Assembly (NCBI RefSeq): GCF_900176355.1
Contig: NZ_FWXI01000002.1
Coordinates: 62,001-126,000, forward strand
DNA: 64,000 nt
Source: Sporomusa malonica
Lineage (GTDB): Bacteria > Bacillota > Negativicutes > Sporomusales > Sporomusaceae
Reading direction: 5' to 3'
Shown: in pieces, positions 19,361 to 27,508 of the stretch
Layout: every line of letters starts with the position of its first letter
How positions within the stretch are numbered: position 1 is the first letter of the stretch
Notes under the pieces: generated by a model
What the model saw: only the letters and a program-made list of their open reading frames with translations
Database searches by the model: none
Told to the model about the DNA's origin: nothing
Translations under genes and position numbers: made by a program

Positions 19361-19568
19361 TATACAAATAGAGAATGTTATATATTTTGTTAGGATAAAA
19401 AAATGAGGTTCGCATTCGAAAATAGCGAAAAATAGAGGACTTTTGATTTATTTGTAGAATAACTAATACACTTGTATGTATCTTGCTATTTACTCTTTTT
19501 TTCTTTGTGAAAATTTAGGACAGGTTTAGAGTAAATGGAAGATAGCTTGAAAGGGGTTAGAATTCTGC

Positions 19569-20597
19569 ATGTTTGGAACCATGGATATTGGCGTTGATTT
19601 GGGAACTGCGAACGTTTTAGTATACATAAAGGGTAAAGGTATTGTATTAAGAGAACCGTCAGTGGTTGCCATTGATCGTGATAGTAACCGCATTTTGGCA
19701 ATTGGCGAGGAGGCTCGCCGGATGCTTGGCCGGACGCCAGGCAATATTATCGCCATCCGGCCTTTGCGCGAGGGTGTAATTGCCGATTATGATACCACCG
19801 AGAGTATGCTCAGGCATTTTATTCAAAAAGTCGCTGGTAAGAACTTCTTTTTCAAACCTAGGATTATGGTGTGCATTCCATCAGGTGTGACTACTGTCGA
19901 GAAACGGGCCGTATTGGAAGCCGCTATGCAGGCTGGGGCACGTAAGACCTATCTTATCGAGGAACCGTTGGCTGCCGCGCTTGGTGCTGGTTTAGAAATT
20001 TCCGAACCATGCGGTGCCATGGTTGTTGATATTGGCGGTGGTACGACTGATGTTGCCGTACTTAGCCTTGGCGGCATTGTTGTCAGTGAATCACTCCGGA
20101 TTGGTGGAGATAAGTTTGATGAAGCGCTTATTCGCCATGTAAAAAAAGAATATAATATCCTAATTGGCGAGCGTACGGCCGAAGCCATTAAAGTAGCCAT
20201 TGCCACAGCGTACCCCGATGGTCGCAACGAAACCATGGAAATTCGCGGGCGTGACTTGGTATCAGGTTTGCCTAAGACCATGCGGATGAGCTCAGCCGAG
20301 ACGAGGGAGGCACTTGCTGAACCGGTATCGCTGATCGTCGAATGTGTCAAATCTGTACTTGAAAAAACTCCACCCGAATTAGCTGCAGATATTGTTGACC
20401 GCGGTATTGTGATGACCGGCGGCGGTTCGCTGATTCACGGTTTGGACAAGCTTATTAACCAAGAAACTGGCATCCCCACATACTTAGCTGAGGACCCCTT
20501 ATCCTGCGTCGCCTTAGGCACAGGTAAGGCGCTTGATGCGCTGGAAAGCCTGCAAGACAGTCTCACGACGCTCAAAAAAGGTACCTTAGCCGGTTAA
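19569..20597 (+). CDS. mreB: Rod-shape actin homologue MreB/Mbl
   Basis: A 342-residue bacterial actin that organises lateral cell-wall synthesis along the membrane. The phosphate-binding loop [14 protein letters not shown] at residues 6-19 and the second loop [15 protein letters not shown] near 152 are intact. The adenosine motif [12 protein letters not shown] lies near 278. The start at ATG 19569 follows GAAAGGGG; the true start could also be the Met four codons on. Its position between spoIIID and flgF corresponds to mbl in Bacillus. MreB and Mbl cannot be told apart with confidence by eye. The 208-base upstream gap is AT-rich with no clear promoter seen. Confidence 0.93.
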   Translation: MFGTMDIGVDLGTANVLVYIKGKGIVLREPSVVAIDRDSNRILAIGEEARRMLGRTPGNIIAIRPLREGVIADYDTTESMLRHFIQKVAGKNFFFKPRIMVCIPSGVTTVEKRAVLEAAMQAGARKTYLIEEPLAAALGAGLEISEPCGAMVVDIGGGTTDVAVLSLGGIVVSESLRIGGDKFDEALIRHVKKEYNILIGERTAEAIKVAIATAYPDGRNETMEIRGRDLVSGLPKTMRMSSAETREALAEPVSLIVECVKSVLEKTPPELAADIVDRGIVMTGGGSLIHGLDKLINQETGIPTYLAEDPLSCVALGTGKALDALESLQDSLTTLKKGTLAG

Positions 20598-20641
20598 GGT
20601 GTAGTGTAACTAGAACGATATATACATAGGGGGTGTAACTA

Positions 20642-21379
20642 TTGATTCGGGGAATTTATACTGCGGCTTCCGGAATGATGGCTGAAACTACAAGAACAGA
20701 TACCATTGCCAACAACCTGGCAAATGGCAATACAGCAGGTTATAAAAAAGACATTGCTATATCTAAAGATTTTGCTAACATTTTAATCCAGCGCATAAAT
20801 GACGGCCAGAACCCAGCAACAATTGGCAGATTGGGTCTTGGTACGATAATTGACGAAATAGCGACAATTCAGACCGGTGGTAGTATGCGCCCAACTGGTA
20901 ATTCGCTCGATTTTGCTGTTGACGGGAAAGGCTACTTCGCTGTCGAAACACCTGCAGGCGTACGTTTTACCAGAAATGGTGCTTTTTCCCGAAATAAGCA
21001 AGGTGAGCTGGTTACTAGTGACGGGTACCGGGTACTTGGTCAAAATGGGGCGATTAGAATTCCGGACGGCAAAGTATCTGTTGAAGAAACAGGCAGAGTG
21101 ACAGTTGACGGTGTTGATGCCGGTCAGCTGAGACTGGTTGACTTTGCGGATGACCGCCAGCTGCTTAAAGAGGGGGCGAGTCTCTTTAGCGCTCCCAATA
21201 ATGGTCAGGCCGCAGCCGGTAAGGTGGTACAGGGAGTTTTAGAACAATCTAATGTCAATATAGTCTCAGAGATGGTTAATCTTATTTCCGGATACCGAGC
21301 CTATGAAGTCAACGCTAAAACAGTGCAGGCACATGACCAACTGCTTGATAAAGCGGTTAATGAAGTAGGTAAAGTTTAA
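20642..21379 (+). CDS. flgF: Flagellar hook-basal body protein (FlgF/FlhO-like rod protein)
   Basis: A 245-residue rod protein of the flagellar axial family. The N-terminal helix has the NNLANGNTAGYKK motif, and the C-terminal helix has NLISGYRAYEVNAKTVQ; these pair in the assembled rod. It is shorter than, and precedes, the flgG gene, which fits FlgF (FlhO in Bacillus). The start is TTG 20642 after GGGGGTG. As part of the rod it should be exported by the flagellar type III system, and no Sec signal is present. Its place after mreB/mbl and before flgG is conserved with Bacillus. Confidence 0.88.
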   Translation: MIRGIYTAASGMMAETTRTDTIANNLANGNTAGYKKDIAISKDFANILIQRINDGQNPATIGRLGLGTIIDEIATIQTGGSMRPTGNSLDFAVDGKGYFAVETPAGVRFTRNGAFSRNKQGELVTSDGYRVLGQNGAIRIPDGKVSVEETGRVTVDGVDAGQLRLVDFADDRQLLKEGASLFSAPNNGQAAAGKVVQGVLEQSNVNIVSEMVNLISGYRAYEVNAKTVQAHDQLLDKAVNEVGKV

Positions 21380-21435
21380 CCGGGTGGTGCAATTTACACT
21401 TAAGTAATTGGGAAAACAATTCGATTTAATTTGTA

Positions 21436-21462
21436 TGGGGCTGGACCTAGAGGGAGCCCCCA
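21436..21462 (+). other. Intercistronic hairpin between flgF and flgG
   Basis: TGGGGCT and AGCCCCCA form a seven-pair stem with no T-run, so it is more likely an RNA stability or processing structure than a terminator. The rest of the 139-base gap shows nothing else recognisable. Confidence 0.45.
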
Positions 21463-21518
21463 TGCTGCTGATCGACTGAGGCGGCATTCGCTTATTTTTA
21501 TTTATGGGGGTAATGTAA

Positions 21519-22301
21519 ATGATTCGAGCATTGTGGACTGCTGGGACAGGCATGGCTGCACAGCAAGCCAATCTTGACACCATTTCCAATAACTTGGCTA
21601 ACGTAAATACCACCGGCTTCAAAAAAAGCCGTACTGATTTTCAAGACCTAATGTATCAGACCATCCGCCAGCCCGGTGCTGCAACCGGCCCTGATACTCA
21701 AGTGCCGAGTGGCATCCAACAGGGGCATGGTGTCCGGCTGGTGGCTACCCAAAAACTATATTTACAAGGTAATTTTCAAAGTAGTGGCAGTGACTATGAT
21801 GTTGCCATTGAAGGTGATGGTTTCTTTCAAATCACTATGCCTGACGGAACTTTGGCCTATACCCGGGACGGTTCCTTTAAGAAAGACTCCCAGGGGCGGA
21901 TCGTAACCTCTGAAGGGTATCTGTTGGAACCGGCGATTACCCTCAACGAACAATCTACTGGCTTTACAATCGCAACTGATGGCCGTGTTACTGATACTAC
22001 CCCAAACGGCGACGTAGATGCAGGGCAGATTACCATCGCACGTTTTGTGAATCCGGCAGGCTTACTGAGTATGGGGAGTAATCTGCTCAAAGAAACTGAA
22101 GCTTCGGGAACGGCGACTGTTGGTAATCCTGGCACTGACGGTGCAGGAACGCTGCGGCAGCAATATATCGAAATGTCTAATGTCCAGGTAGTTGAAGAAA
22201 TGGTTAATATGATTGTTGCCCAACGGGCTTATGAGGTTAACTCCAAAGCCATCCAGACTGCTGATGATATGCTTGAGAAAGCAGCTAACCTGAAACGGTA
22301 G
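21519..22301 (+). CDS. flgG: Flagellar distal rod protein FlgG
   Basis: A 260-residue protein forming the distal rod that passes through the peptidoglycan and, here, through the P and L rings. It begins MIRALWTAGTGMAAQQ, carries NNLANVNTTGFKK near residue 28 and ends with MIVAQRAYEVNSKAIQTADDM, all typical of FlgG. Length equals the family norm of 260. ATG 21519 follows GGGGGTAATG. It is followed 10 bases later by flgA, giving the order flgF, flgG, flgA, flgH, flgI, flgJ, which matches diderm flagellar operons and not Bacillus, where the ring genes are absent. Confidence 0.95.
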   Translation: MIRALWTAGTGMAAQQANLDTISNNLANVNTTGFKKSRTDFQDLMYQTIRQPGAATGPDTQVPSGIQQGHGVRLVATQKLYLQGNFQSSGSDYDVAIEGDGFFQITMPDGTLAYTRDGSFKKDSQGRIVTSEGYLLEPAITLNEQSTGFTIATDGRVTDTTPNGDVDAGQITIARFVNPAGLLSMGSNLLKETEASGTATVGNPGTDGAGTLRQQYIEMSNVQVVEEMVNMIVAQRAYEVNSKAIQTADDMLEKAANLKR

Positions 22302-22311
22302 GGAATAATCA

Positions 22312-23286
22312 ATGAAGATTAAATTATACCGGCTTACCATGGTACTCCTATGTGTTGCCGGTATATTATTTATCGGCAACAGCGCCAAGGCTCAAGGGCT
22401 GACAATTAATGTTGCTGCCGAATCGCTGGTTAGTGGGCAGTATTTTACCCTTGGGGACATCGCCACTATAAGTGGTGAAGACAATCAGCGTATCGATAAT
22501 TTACGTCAAATCAGGCTGGGGAATACCCCGGCACCAGGGCGAAGTGTGGTGCTCACAGGGGAACTTTTAGGTGTAAGATTGAGTGCTAGCCATACAGACT
22601 TTACCGGTATTAGCTGGCAAGTCCCGCCGCAATTCAGAATAACAGCACTGTCTCAGCTAATCACTGGACAGCGGCTTGTAGACCAGGCAGAAAACTATCT
22701 GAAAGAGCGCCTTGTTGGCAGCGATATTGTTATTACGCCAGCCGGCAGAACCCAGGATGTGCTTGTTCCGCCAGGCGAGATTGTGGTTACCATTGAACTG
22801 CCATATGGCGTTAAGTACAATGCACCTACCAATGTAACTGTGGGGATTACAGTAGCTGGTCAGCTATATAATAAGGCTAACCTAAGATTTGATATAAAAA
22901 AATATGAACAAGTTGCTGTTGTAAGCCGCGCCTTAGCCGCGCGTGAATTGATTGATTCTGCAGACATAACCTTTGAGCGGCGTGATATCGGGCGTATGCC
23001 GCCCGGATATTTTACAGATCTTAATAAAATACTAGGATTGTCTGTGAAGCGGCAATTGGCTCCAGGGACAGCCATCACTGACAGTATGCTGGAAAAGCCA
23101 ATACTAGTCAAACGTGGCAAAACAGTTCGCATTGTTGCCCAAATCGGCCACATTGCGGTAAGTGTGCCTGGGATTGCTCTGCAAAATGGCAGCCAAGGTC
23201 AGTTTATTCGAGTGCAAAACGCCAATTCTAAAAAGATGATTACTGGTCAGGTAGTAGATGAAACTACGATCCAGACCCATATATAG
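22312..23286 (+). CDS. flgA: Flagellar P-ring assembly chaperone FlgA
   Basis: A 324-residue periplasmic protein that helps FlgI build the P ring. It has a Sec signal peptide (about residues 1-28, ending at AKAQG) and a C-terminal SAF/ChapFlgA domain (about 190-320) with the VVSRALAARELI and LAPGTAITDSML segments. The start at ATG 22312 has only a weak ribosome site (AGGGAATAATCA). Its presence next to flgH and flgI shows that the host makes flagellar rings for both peptidoglycan and an outer membrane. Confidence 0.9.
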   Translation: MKIKLYRLTMVLLCVAGILFIGNSAKAQGLTINVAAESLVSGQYFTLGDIATISGEDNQRIDNLRQIRLGNTPAPGRSVVLTGELLGVRLSASHTDFTGISWQVPPQFRITALSQLITGQRLVDQAENYLKERLVGSDIVITPAGRTQDVLVPPGEIVVTIELPYGVKYNAPTNVTVGITVAGQLYNKANLRFDIKKYEQVAVVSRALAARELIDSADITFERRDIGRMPPGYFTDLNKILGLSVKRQLAPGTAITDSMLEKPILVKRGKTVRIVAQIGHIAVSVPGIALQNGSQGQFIRVQNANSKKMITGQVVDETTIQTHI

Positions 23287-23308
23287 CCGAAAGTAAGGTG
23301 AGGTATTG

Positions 23309-23893
23309 ATGCGTAAGCTTGTTGGTTTCTTGCTGGTACTCACAGTCATTATGGTGTCTATTCCAACTGCGCAAGCCGAATCTCTCTGGGTAGATGCCGT
23401 GCCTTCTGCCAACCTGTTTACTGACCACCGGGCCCATGCCGTTGGTGACGTTATTACAATCGTTATCAGTGAGTCTTCAAGTGCTAGCCGTTCAGGAAGT
23501 TCCGCTAACTCAAAATCAGCTAGTGCCAATCTTGATGCTGGCGTAGGGATATTTAGTTTCTTAGCTGCAGCAAGTGCCGCGACATCTGATGATTTTCAGT
23601 CGAAAGGGTCTATCGCTAATACCAACAAGGTGACAGGCCGTGTAACCGTTAAAGTTACTGAACTTAAACCAAATGGGCAGATGGTTATTTCTGGTACCCA
23701 GAGTATCAAGCAGAATGGTGAAGAACAGAAAATTACTATAACCGGTATCGTCAGACCGGCAGATGTAACTGCTGATAATACGGTATTGTCAAGCAATGTG
23801 GCTGATGCCCAGCTTAGAATCGATGGCAAAGGCCCGCTAACACGTAAACAACGGCAAGGAATACTGACACAAATCTTCAACTTCGTATTCTAA
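23309..23893 (+). CDS. flgH: Flagellar L-ring protein FlgH (no lipobox)
   Basis: A 194-residue outer-membrane ring protein. The family segments SLWVDAVPSANLFTDHRA and VGDVITIVISESSSASR are clear, as is the C-terminal LTRKQRQGILTQIFN. In proteobacteria FlgH is a lipoprotein, but here the signal peptide ends in PTAQAES with no Cys, so it should be cut by the ordinary signal peptidase. That implies a different way of seating the L ring. ATG 23309 is preferred over TTG 23306, with AAGGTGAGG just upstream. It lies between flgA and flgI. Confidence 0.92.
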   Translation: MRKLVGFLLVLTVIMVSIPTAQAESLWVDAVPSANLFTDHRAHAVGDVITIVISESSSASRSGSSANSKSASANLDAGVGIFSFLAAASAATSDDFQSKGSIANTNKVTGRVTVKVTELKPNGQMVISGTQSIKQNGEEQKITITGIVRPADVTADNTVLSSNVADAQLRIDGKGPLTRKQRQGILTQIFNFVF

Positions 23894-23922
23894 GGACAAT
23901 GATAAACACAAACGGAGGACAT

Positions 23923-25044
23923 ATGCGCAAATTTACAGCAATCCTTCTGGTCGCTGTGCTGGCCGTAAGTTTGACAATTCCGGCAATGGCTGTTCCAACA
24001 CAAGTTAGTGCTCGAATTAAGGATGTGGCCAAGGTACAGGGAGTGCGCAGCAACCAATTGGTCGGTTATGGTTTAGTCGTAGGTCTGGCAGGTACCGGTG
24101 ATTCGAATAAAAGTGTATTTACCGTTCAATCGGTTGCCAATATGCTCAAGTCATTCGGCGTTATGGTTAGCTCAGCCCAGCTACAGTCCAAAAACGTGGC
24201 TGCAGTTATGGTAACAGCCAATCTACCGCCATTCGCCAAATCAGGCGATTCAATCGATATTACAGTATCATCTATGGGTGATGCCAAAAGCTTGCAAGGG
24301 GGGACGCTCTTGCAAGCCCCGCTGAGGGCGGCTAATGGCCAAGTCTACGCTGTTGGCCAAGGAGCGTTATCAACCGGCGGTTTTTCGGCCAGCGGTGGCG
24401 GTTCCAGCCAGCAGAAAAACTTCCCTACCGTAGGGAATATCCCCAGCGGTGCCTTAGTTGAGCGTGAAGTGCCTATGACATTTGCTGATAAGGACAAAGG
24501 TAAAATTAATTTAGCCCTCAACCAGCCTGACTTTACTACTGCAAACCGTATCAGTGAAGCTATTGATCAGCGTTTTGGCCCGATAACCATAGCAAAAGAT
24601 CCAGGTACAGTGAGTATCAATGTGCCTTACTATTACAGTGATAACCTTATCGGCTTTATTGCAGCAATTGAAGAGTTGGCTGTTACCCCTGATACAGTGG
24701 CAAAAGTCGTCATTAACGAACGCACTGGCACCGTTGTTATCGGCAGTAATGTGACCATCGACCAAGTGGCTGTCGCCCAAGGCGGTCTCACTGTCAAAAT
24801 TGGACAGACAACTAATGTATCTCAACCACCGCCCTTCTCTGACGGCAATACAGTAGTTACGACAGACACTACTGTAGAGGCCAAGGAACAGCCAGCAGGA
24901 TTAATTGTATTACCAGCTTCGGCAAACGTCGGTGATGTAGTTGCCGCCCTCAATGCTGTAGGTGCAACCCCACGAGATATCATCTCTATTCTGCAGGCCA
25001 TAAAAGCGGCGGGAGCAATGCATGCAGAACTCCAAGTAATGTAA
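23923..25044 (+). CDS. flgI: Flagellar P-ring protein FlgI
   Basis: A 373-residue periplasmic protein that forms the bushing around the rod at the peptidoglycan layer. A Sec signal peptide covers about residues 1-24. The mature part begins with the family motif ARIKDVAKVQGVRSNQLVGYGLVVGL and contains KVVINERTGTVVIGSNV; the C-terminal segment DIISILQAIKAAGAMHAELQVM is typical. ATG 23923 follows CGGAGGAC; an upstream in-frame ATG at 23899 has no such site. The stop is followed at once by a family C repeat (25045-25168). Confidence 0.95.
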   Translation: MRKFTAILLVAVLAVSLTIPAMAVPTQVSARIKDVAKVQGVRSNQLVGYGLVVGLAGTGDSNKSVFTVQSVANMLKSFGVMVSSAQLQSKNVAAVMVTANLPPFAKSGDSIDITVSSMGDAKSLQGGTLLQAPLRAANGQVYAVGQGALSTGGFSASGGGSSQQKNFPTVGNIPSGALVEREVPMTFADKDKGKINLALNQPDFTTANRISEAIDQRFGPITIAKDPGTVSINVPYYYSDNLIGFIAAIEELAVTPDTVAKVVINERTGTVVIGSNVTIDQVAVAQGGLTVKIGQTTNVSQPPPFSDGNTVVTTDTTVEAKEQPAGLIVLPASANVGDVVAALNAVGATPRDIISILQAIKAAGAMHAELQVM

Positions 25045-25168
25045 GCAGCAGGTTATAAACGCCCATCTGCGTTGTTACTCCTGCGGGCGTTCCCTCCGAC
25101 GTACTTCCCAGTACGACTACGATCACGTCCTCGTCGCGCCTAGCAGCTGGACATTTCTAACCAGCTGC
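25045..25168. repeat. MITE-like inverted-repeat element, family C, copy 2
   Basis: A 124-base element with 11-base ends GCAGCAGGTTA and TAACCAGCTGC (one mismatch as inverted repeats). It aligns with the reverse complement of 8411-8531. It begins at the base after the flgI stop codon and carries no ORF. It separates flgI from flgJ by 152 bases in an otherwise tight operon. Confidence 0.75.
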
Positions 25169-25196
25169 GGGCCTCTTATTAAGGGGTGAATTTATT

Positions 25197-25607
25197 TTGA
25201 AAATAAATAATAATCTCATACAACCGAACACAATCCCGGTAAGTAGCGGAGCAGTCGTGCCTGATCAAGGAGCTTCATTTGCCGATCGTTTGGCGAAAGC
25301 CGTCCAGGAGTCAGAGCAGTCTACAAAATCGCCGGCTTCAGATTCGATAAAGCAAAGTGAGGATGCTAAGCTCAAAACTGCTTGTCAGGAGATGGAAGCG
25401 GTTTTCCTCAACATGATGCTCTCGCGTATGCGAGCCACTGTGCCTAAGACTAAGCTCTTGGGCGAAACTTCTGGCGAAGAGACCATGCAATCATTATTAG
25501 ACACAGAATTAACAAAAGACATGGCGAAAGCTGGCGGTATGGGGCTGGCCGATATGCTCTACCGTCAGTTGAGTAAAAACACTGTCAAAGGCCAGGCTGC
25601 TCAATAG
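25197..25607 (+). CDS. flgJ: FlgJ-like rod-binding protein (rod-capping domain only)
   Basis: A 136-residue protein matching the N-terminal rod-binding domain of FlgJ, with the family segment CQEMEAVFLNMMLSRMR at about residues 62-78 and a GMGLADMLYRQL C-terminus. The muramidase domain found in many proteobacterial FlgJ proteins is absent, so a separate enzyme must open the peptidoglycan for the rod. The start is TTG 25197, after AAGGGGTGA. No Sec signal is present, consistent with flagellar export. It is the last gene of the flagellar set here. Confidence 0.88.
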   Translation: MKINNNLIQPNTIPVSSGAVVPDQGASFADRLAKAVQESEQSTKSPASDSIKQSEDAKLKTACQEMEAVFLNMMLSRMRATVPKTKLLGETSGEETMQSLLDTELTKDMAKAGGMGLADMLYRQLSKNTVKGQAAQ

Positions 25608-25641
25608 CCTGGCCTTCCTCTACATATTGTCAGGGGAACGC

Positions 25642-25666
25642 TGTCAAGGGGACGGTTCCGTTGACA
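25642..25666. repeat. Small inverted repeat in the flgJ downstream gap
   Basis: TGTCAA and TTGACA flank a GGGGACGGTTCCG core. The sequence resembles short GC-rich repeats seen between genes in many Firmicutes, but only one copy occurs here, so its status as a dispersed repeat is unproven. Confidence 0.35.
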
Positions 25667-25701
25667 TTAACTAAGTCTATTTATTCAAAGGATGTGGTAT
25701 T

Positions 25702-27114
25702 ATGACTAATTATTTCCGGCGGTGTCTGCTTGTTATGGCGCTCATTATGCTAATTATCCAGAGTACTGCATTAGCAGCCGCCCCGAATGCAGTTGTAAGT
25801 AAAATCAGGACAAGCCAGACAGCTGAAACAGTGCGGATTGTTTTTGATGTTACCACATTGCCTGACTATACAGTGACAACACTGGAGAACCCTCTTAGAC
25901 TGGTCATTGATATGCCAGGTGCTGTAAGCAAGGCAGCAGCTCAATTTGTTTTCAATGACCGGACCGTTGATAAAGTAAGGCTGGCTGAAACTGAGCCAGG
26001 CAAACTTAGGGCGGTTGTTGATCTCAAAACAGCCTATATGTACAAAGTATTTACTTTAAAGAATCCAAACCGCCTGATTGTAGACATTATTAAAAATTAT
26101 GAGCAGAAGCTGGTAGAAGAAGTAGCGCCAGGCATGAAATATACCTCATGGCTAAGGAGTACCGCTAGCGGCCCGGTATGGGCCCATATCCTGGATGTTG
26201 ATCTGAATTCAGGCTTTGCTATCATGCCTGTTTTATCCAATGGCGCAGTGCAAGGGCTTGAACCGCTAGTGCCCATGGTTGAACGGTCTCGTGCGCTTGC
26301 TGCTGTTAACGGCTCTTATTTTGGGCTTGATGGCTCAATAATTGGTTTGCTCAAGATGGACGGCGAAATTGTCAGCACACTTGAATTGCCCCGTACTGCA
26401 CTTGGTATTATGCCTGATGGCAAGCTGCTCATTGATCAGGTTCACTATGAAGGCAAGATTGAATTGCCTGATAGCCGGACAGTACCGATCAACGCCGTTA
26501 ACAGAGAACGTGCGGATGACGAGCTTGTACTCTATAATGGCTTATATGCCCCTGCGACTGGTAGTAACAATTATGGAATAGAATACGTCGTAGTCAATGG
26601 TAAGGTAACTGCCGTTAATACTAACAATTCCACAATACCGGCCGAGGGGCTGGTGTTGTCAGCGCATGGTGCTGCCGCCAGACTGATATCCTGCCTTAAG
26701 GTGGGAGACAGTGTGAAAATAAATCAGACCATAGGTCCAGTATGGGATAAAACCCAGCATGCGCTTGGCGCTGGCCCTATGCTGGTTAGGAATAACAGCG
26801 TATTTTTAACGACAAAAGTTGAAGAATTTGGCTCAGATGTGGCTGGCGGACGTGCCCCGCGGACAGCGATTGGTCTGAAAGCTGACAGCCATCTTCTGGC
26901 AGTGGTCGTGGATGGGCGCCAGGAGAACAGCATTGGCATGACGCTTTTAGAGCTAGCGCTCTTCATGCAGGAATTGGGTGCACAAGATGCTATGAATTTA
27001 GATGGCGGCGGCTCAAGTGAAATGGTAATAAAGGGCAAGATTGTCAACAAGCCTTCAGACAAGCGTGAACGGCGGGTGGGAGACGCTCTGGTAATTTCCC
27101 GTGTTGCCAATTAG
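25702..27114 (+). CDS. AMIN domain plus phosphodiester glycosidase (NAGPA) domain exported protein
   Basis: A 470-residue exported protein: signal peptide (about 1-26), AMIN-type beta domain (30-130) with LRLVIDMPG and NRLIVDII strands, and a C-terminal phosphodiester glycosidase domain (about 190-470) marked by AAVNGSYFG, GRAPRTAIG and NLDGGGSSEM. AMIN domains usually bind peptidoglycan or envelope polymers, and NAGPA-like domains cleave sugar phosphodiesters. A role in trimming a wall- or envelope-linked glycan is therefore plausible, with the substrate unknown. ATG 25702 follows AAAGGATG. It starts a three-gene group of exported proteins between flagellar and Mla genes. Confidence 0.85.
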   Translation: MTNYFRRCLLVMALIMLIIQSTALAAAPNAVVSKIRTSQTAETVRIVFDVTTLPDYTVTTLENPLRLVIDMPGAVSKAAAQFVFNDRTVDKVRLAETEPGKLRAVVDLKTAYMYKVFTLKNPNRLIVDIIKNYEQKLVEEVAPGMKYTSWLRSTASGPVWAHILDVDLNSGFAIMPVLSNGAVQGLEPLVPMVERSRALAAVNGSYFGLDGSIIGLLKMDGEIVSTLELPRTALGIMPDGKLLIDQVHYEGKIELPDSRTVPINAVNRERADDELVLYNGLYAPATGSNNYGIEYVVVNGKVTAVNTNNSTIPAEGLVLSAHGAAARLISCLKVGDSVKINQTIGPVWDKTQHALGAGPMLVRNNSVFLTTKVEEFGSDVAGGRAPRTAIGLKADSHLLAVVVDGRQENSIGMTLLELALFMQELGAQDAMNLDGGGSSEMVIKGKIVNKPSDKRERRVGDALVISRVAN

Positions 27115-27178
27115 GGAAAATGCGATATAATGAAAGTAGAGAAGCCTTTCCACAAAAATCAAAAGGCAGGTGTTATGT

Positions 27179-27490
27179 ATGACTCATAAAAAGAGTATAA
27201 TTGTTATTACTCTGCTGCTGGTTGTCAGCGCGGCTCTATGGTCACTGGCAGCTGGCCAGATGGTAGACCAGCGTGGCGTATTATCAGGGAATGTGTTATC
27301 AAACGGTTTGATTGCCCCTGGCGCTATGGCGCGGGAAGGCGATATTCTGGTATATGTTGAGACCCTTACCGGGCCGGCGGTTGCTGTACGCGCCAACATT
27401 GACGGCATTGTCCGTGAAGTATTGGCTAAGCCGGGTGACAAAGTGAGAAGCGGTGATACATTAGTACGAATAGAACCCATTAAGCGGTAA
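27179..27490 (+). CDS. Small membrane-anchored biotin/lipoyl-like domain protein
   Basis: A 103-residue protein with one N-terminal membrane segment (about 5-27) and an external beta domain. The ANIDGIVREVLAKPGDKVRSGDTLVRIEP segment (about residues 70-99) resembles the biotinyl/lipoyl fold used in HlyD-type adaptors. The Lys that carries biotin or lipoate is not evident in the turn, so it is probably a structural fold and not a cofactor carrier. ATG 27179 follows AAGGCAGG; an in-frame GTG at 27170 is possible. It lies 18 bases before the S55 protease gene and may be its partner. Function is unknown. Confidence 0.6.
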   Translation: MTHKKSIIVITLLLVVSAALWSLAAGQMVDQRGVLSGNVLSNGLIAPGAMAREGDILVYVETLTGPAVAVRANIDGIVREVLAKPGDKVRSGDTLVRIEPIKR

Positions 27491-27508
27491 TTACGAAAGG
27501 ATGAACAT

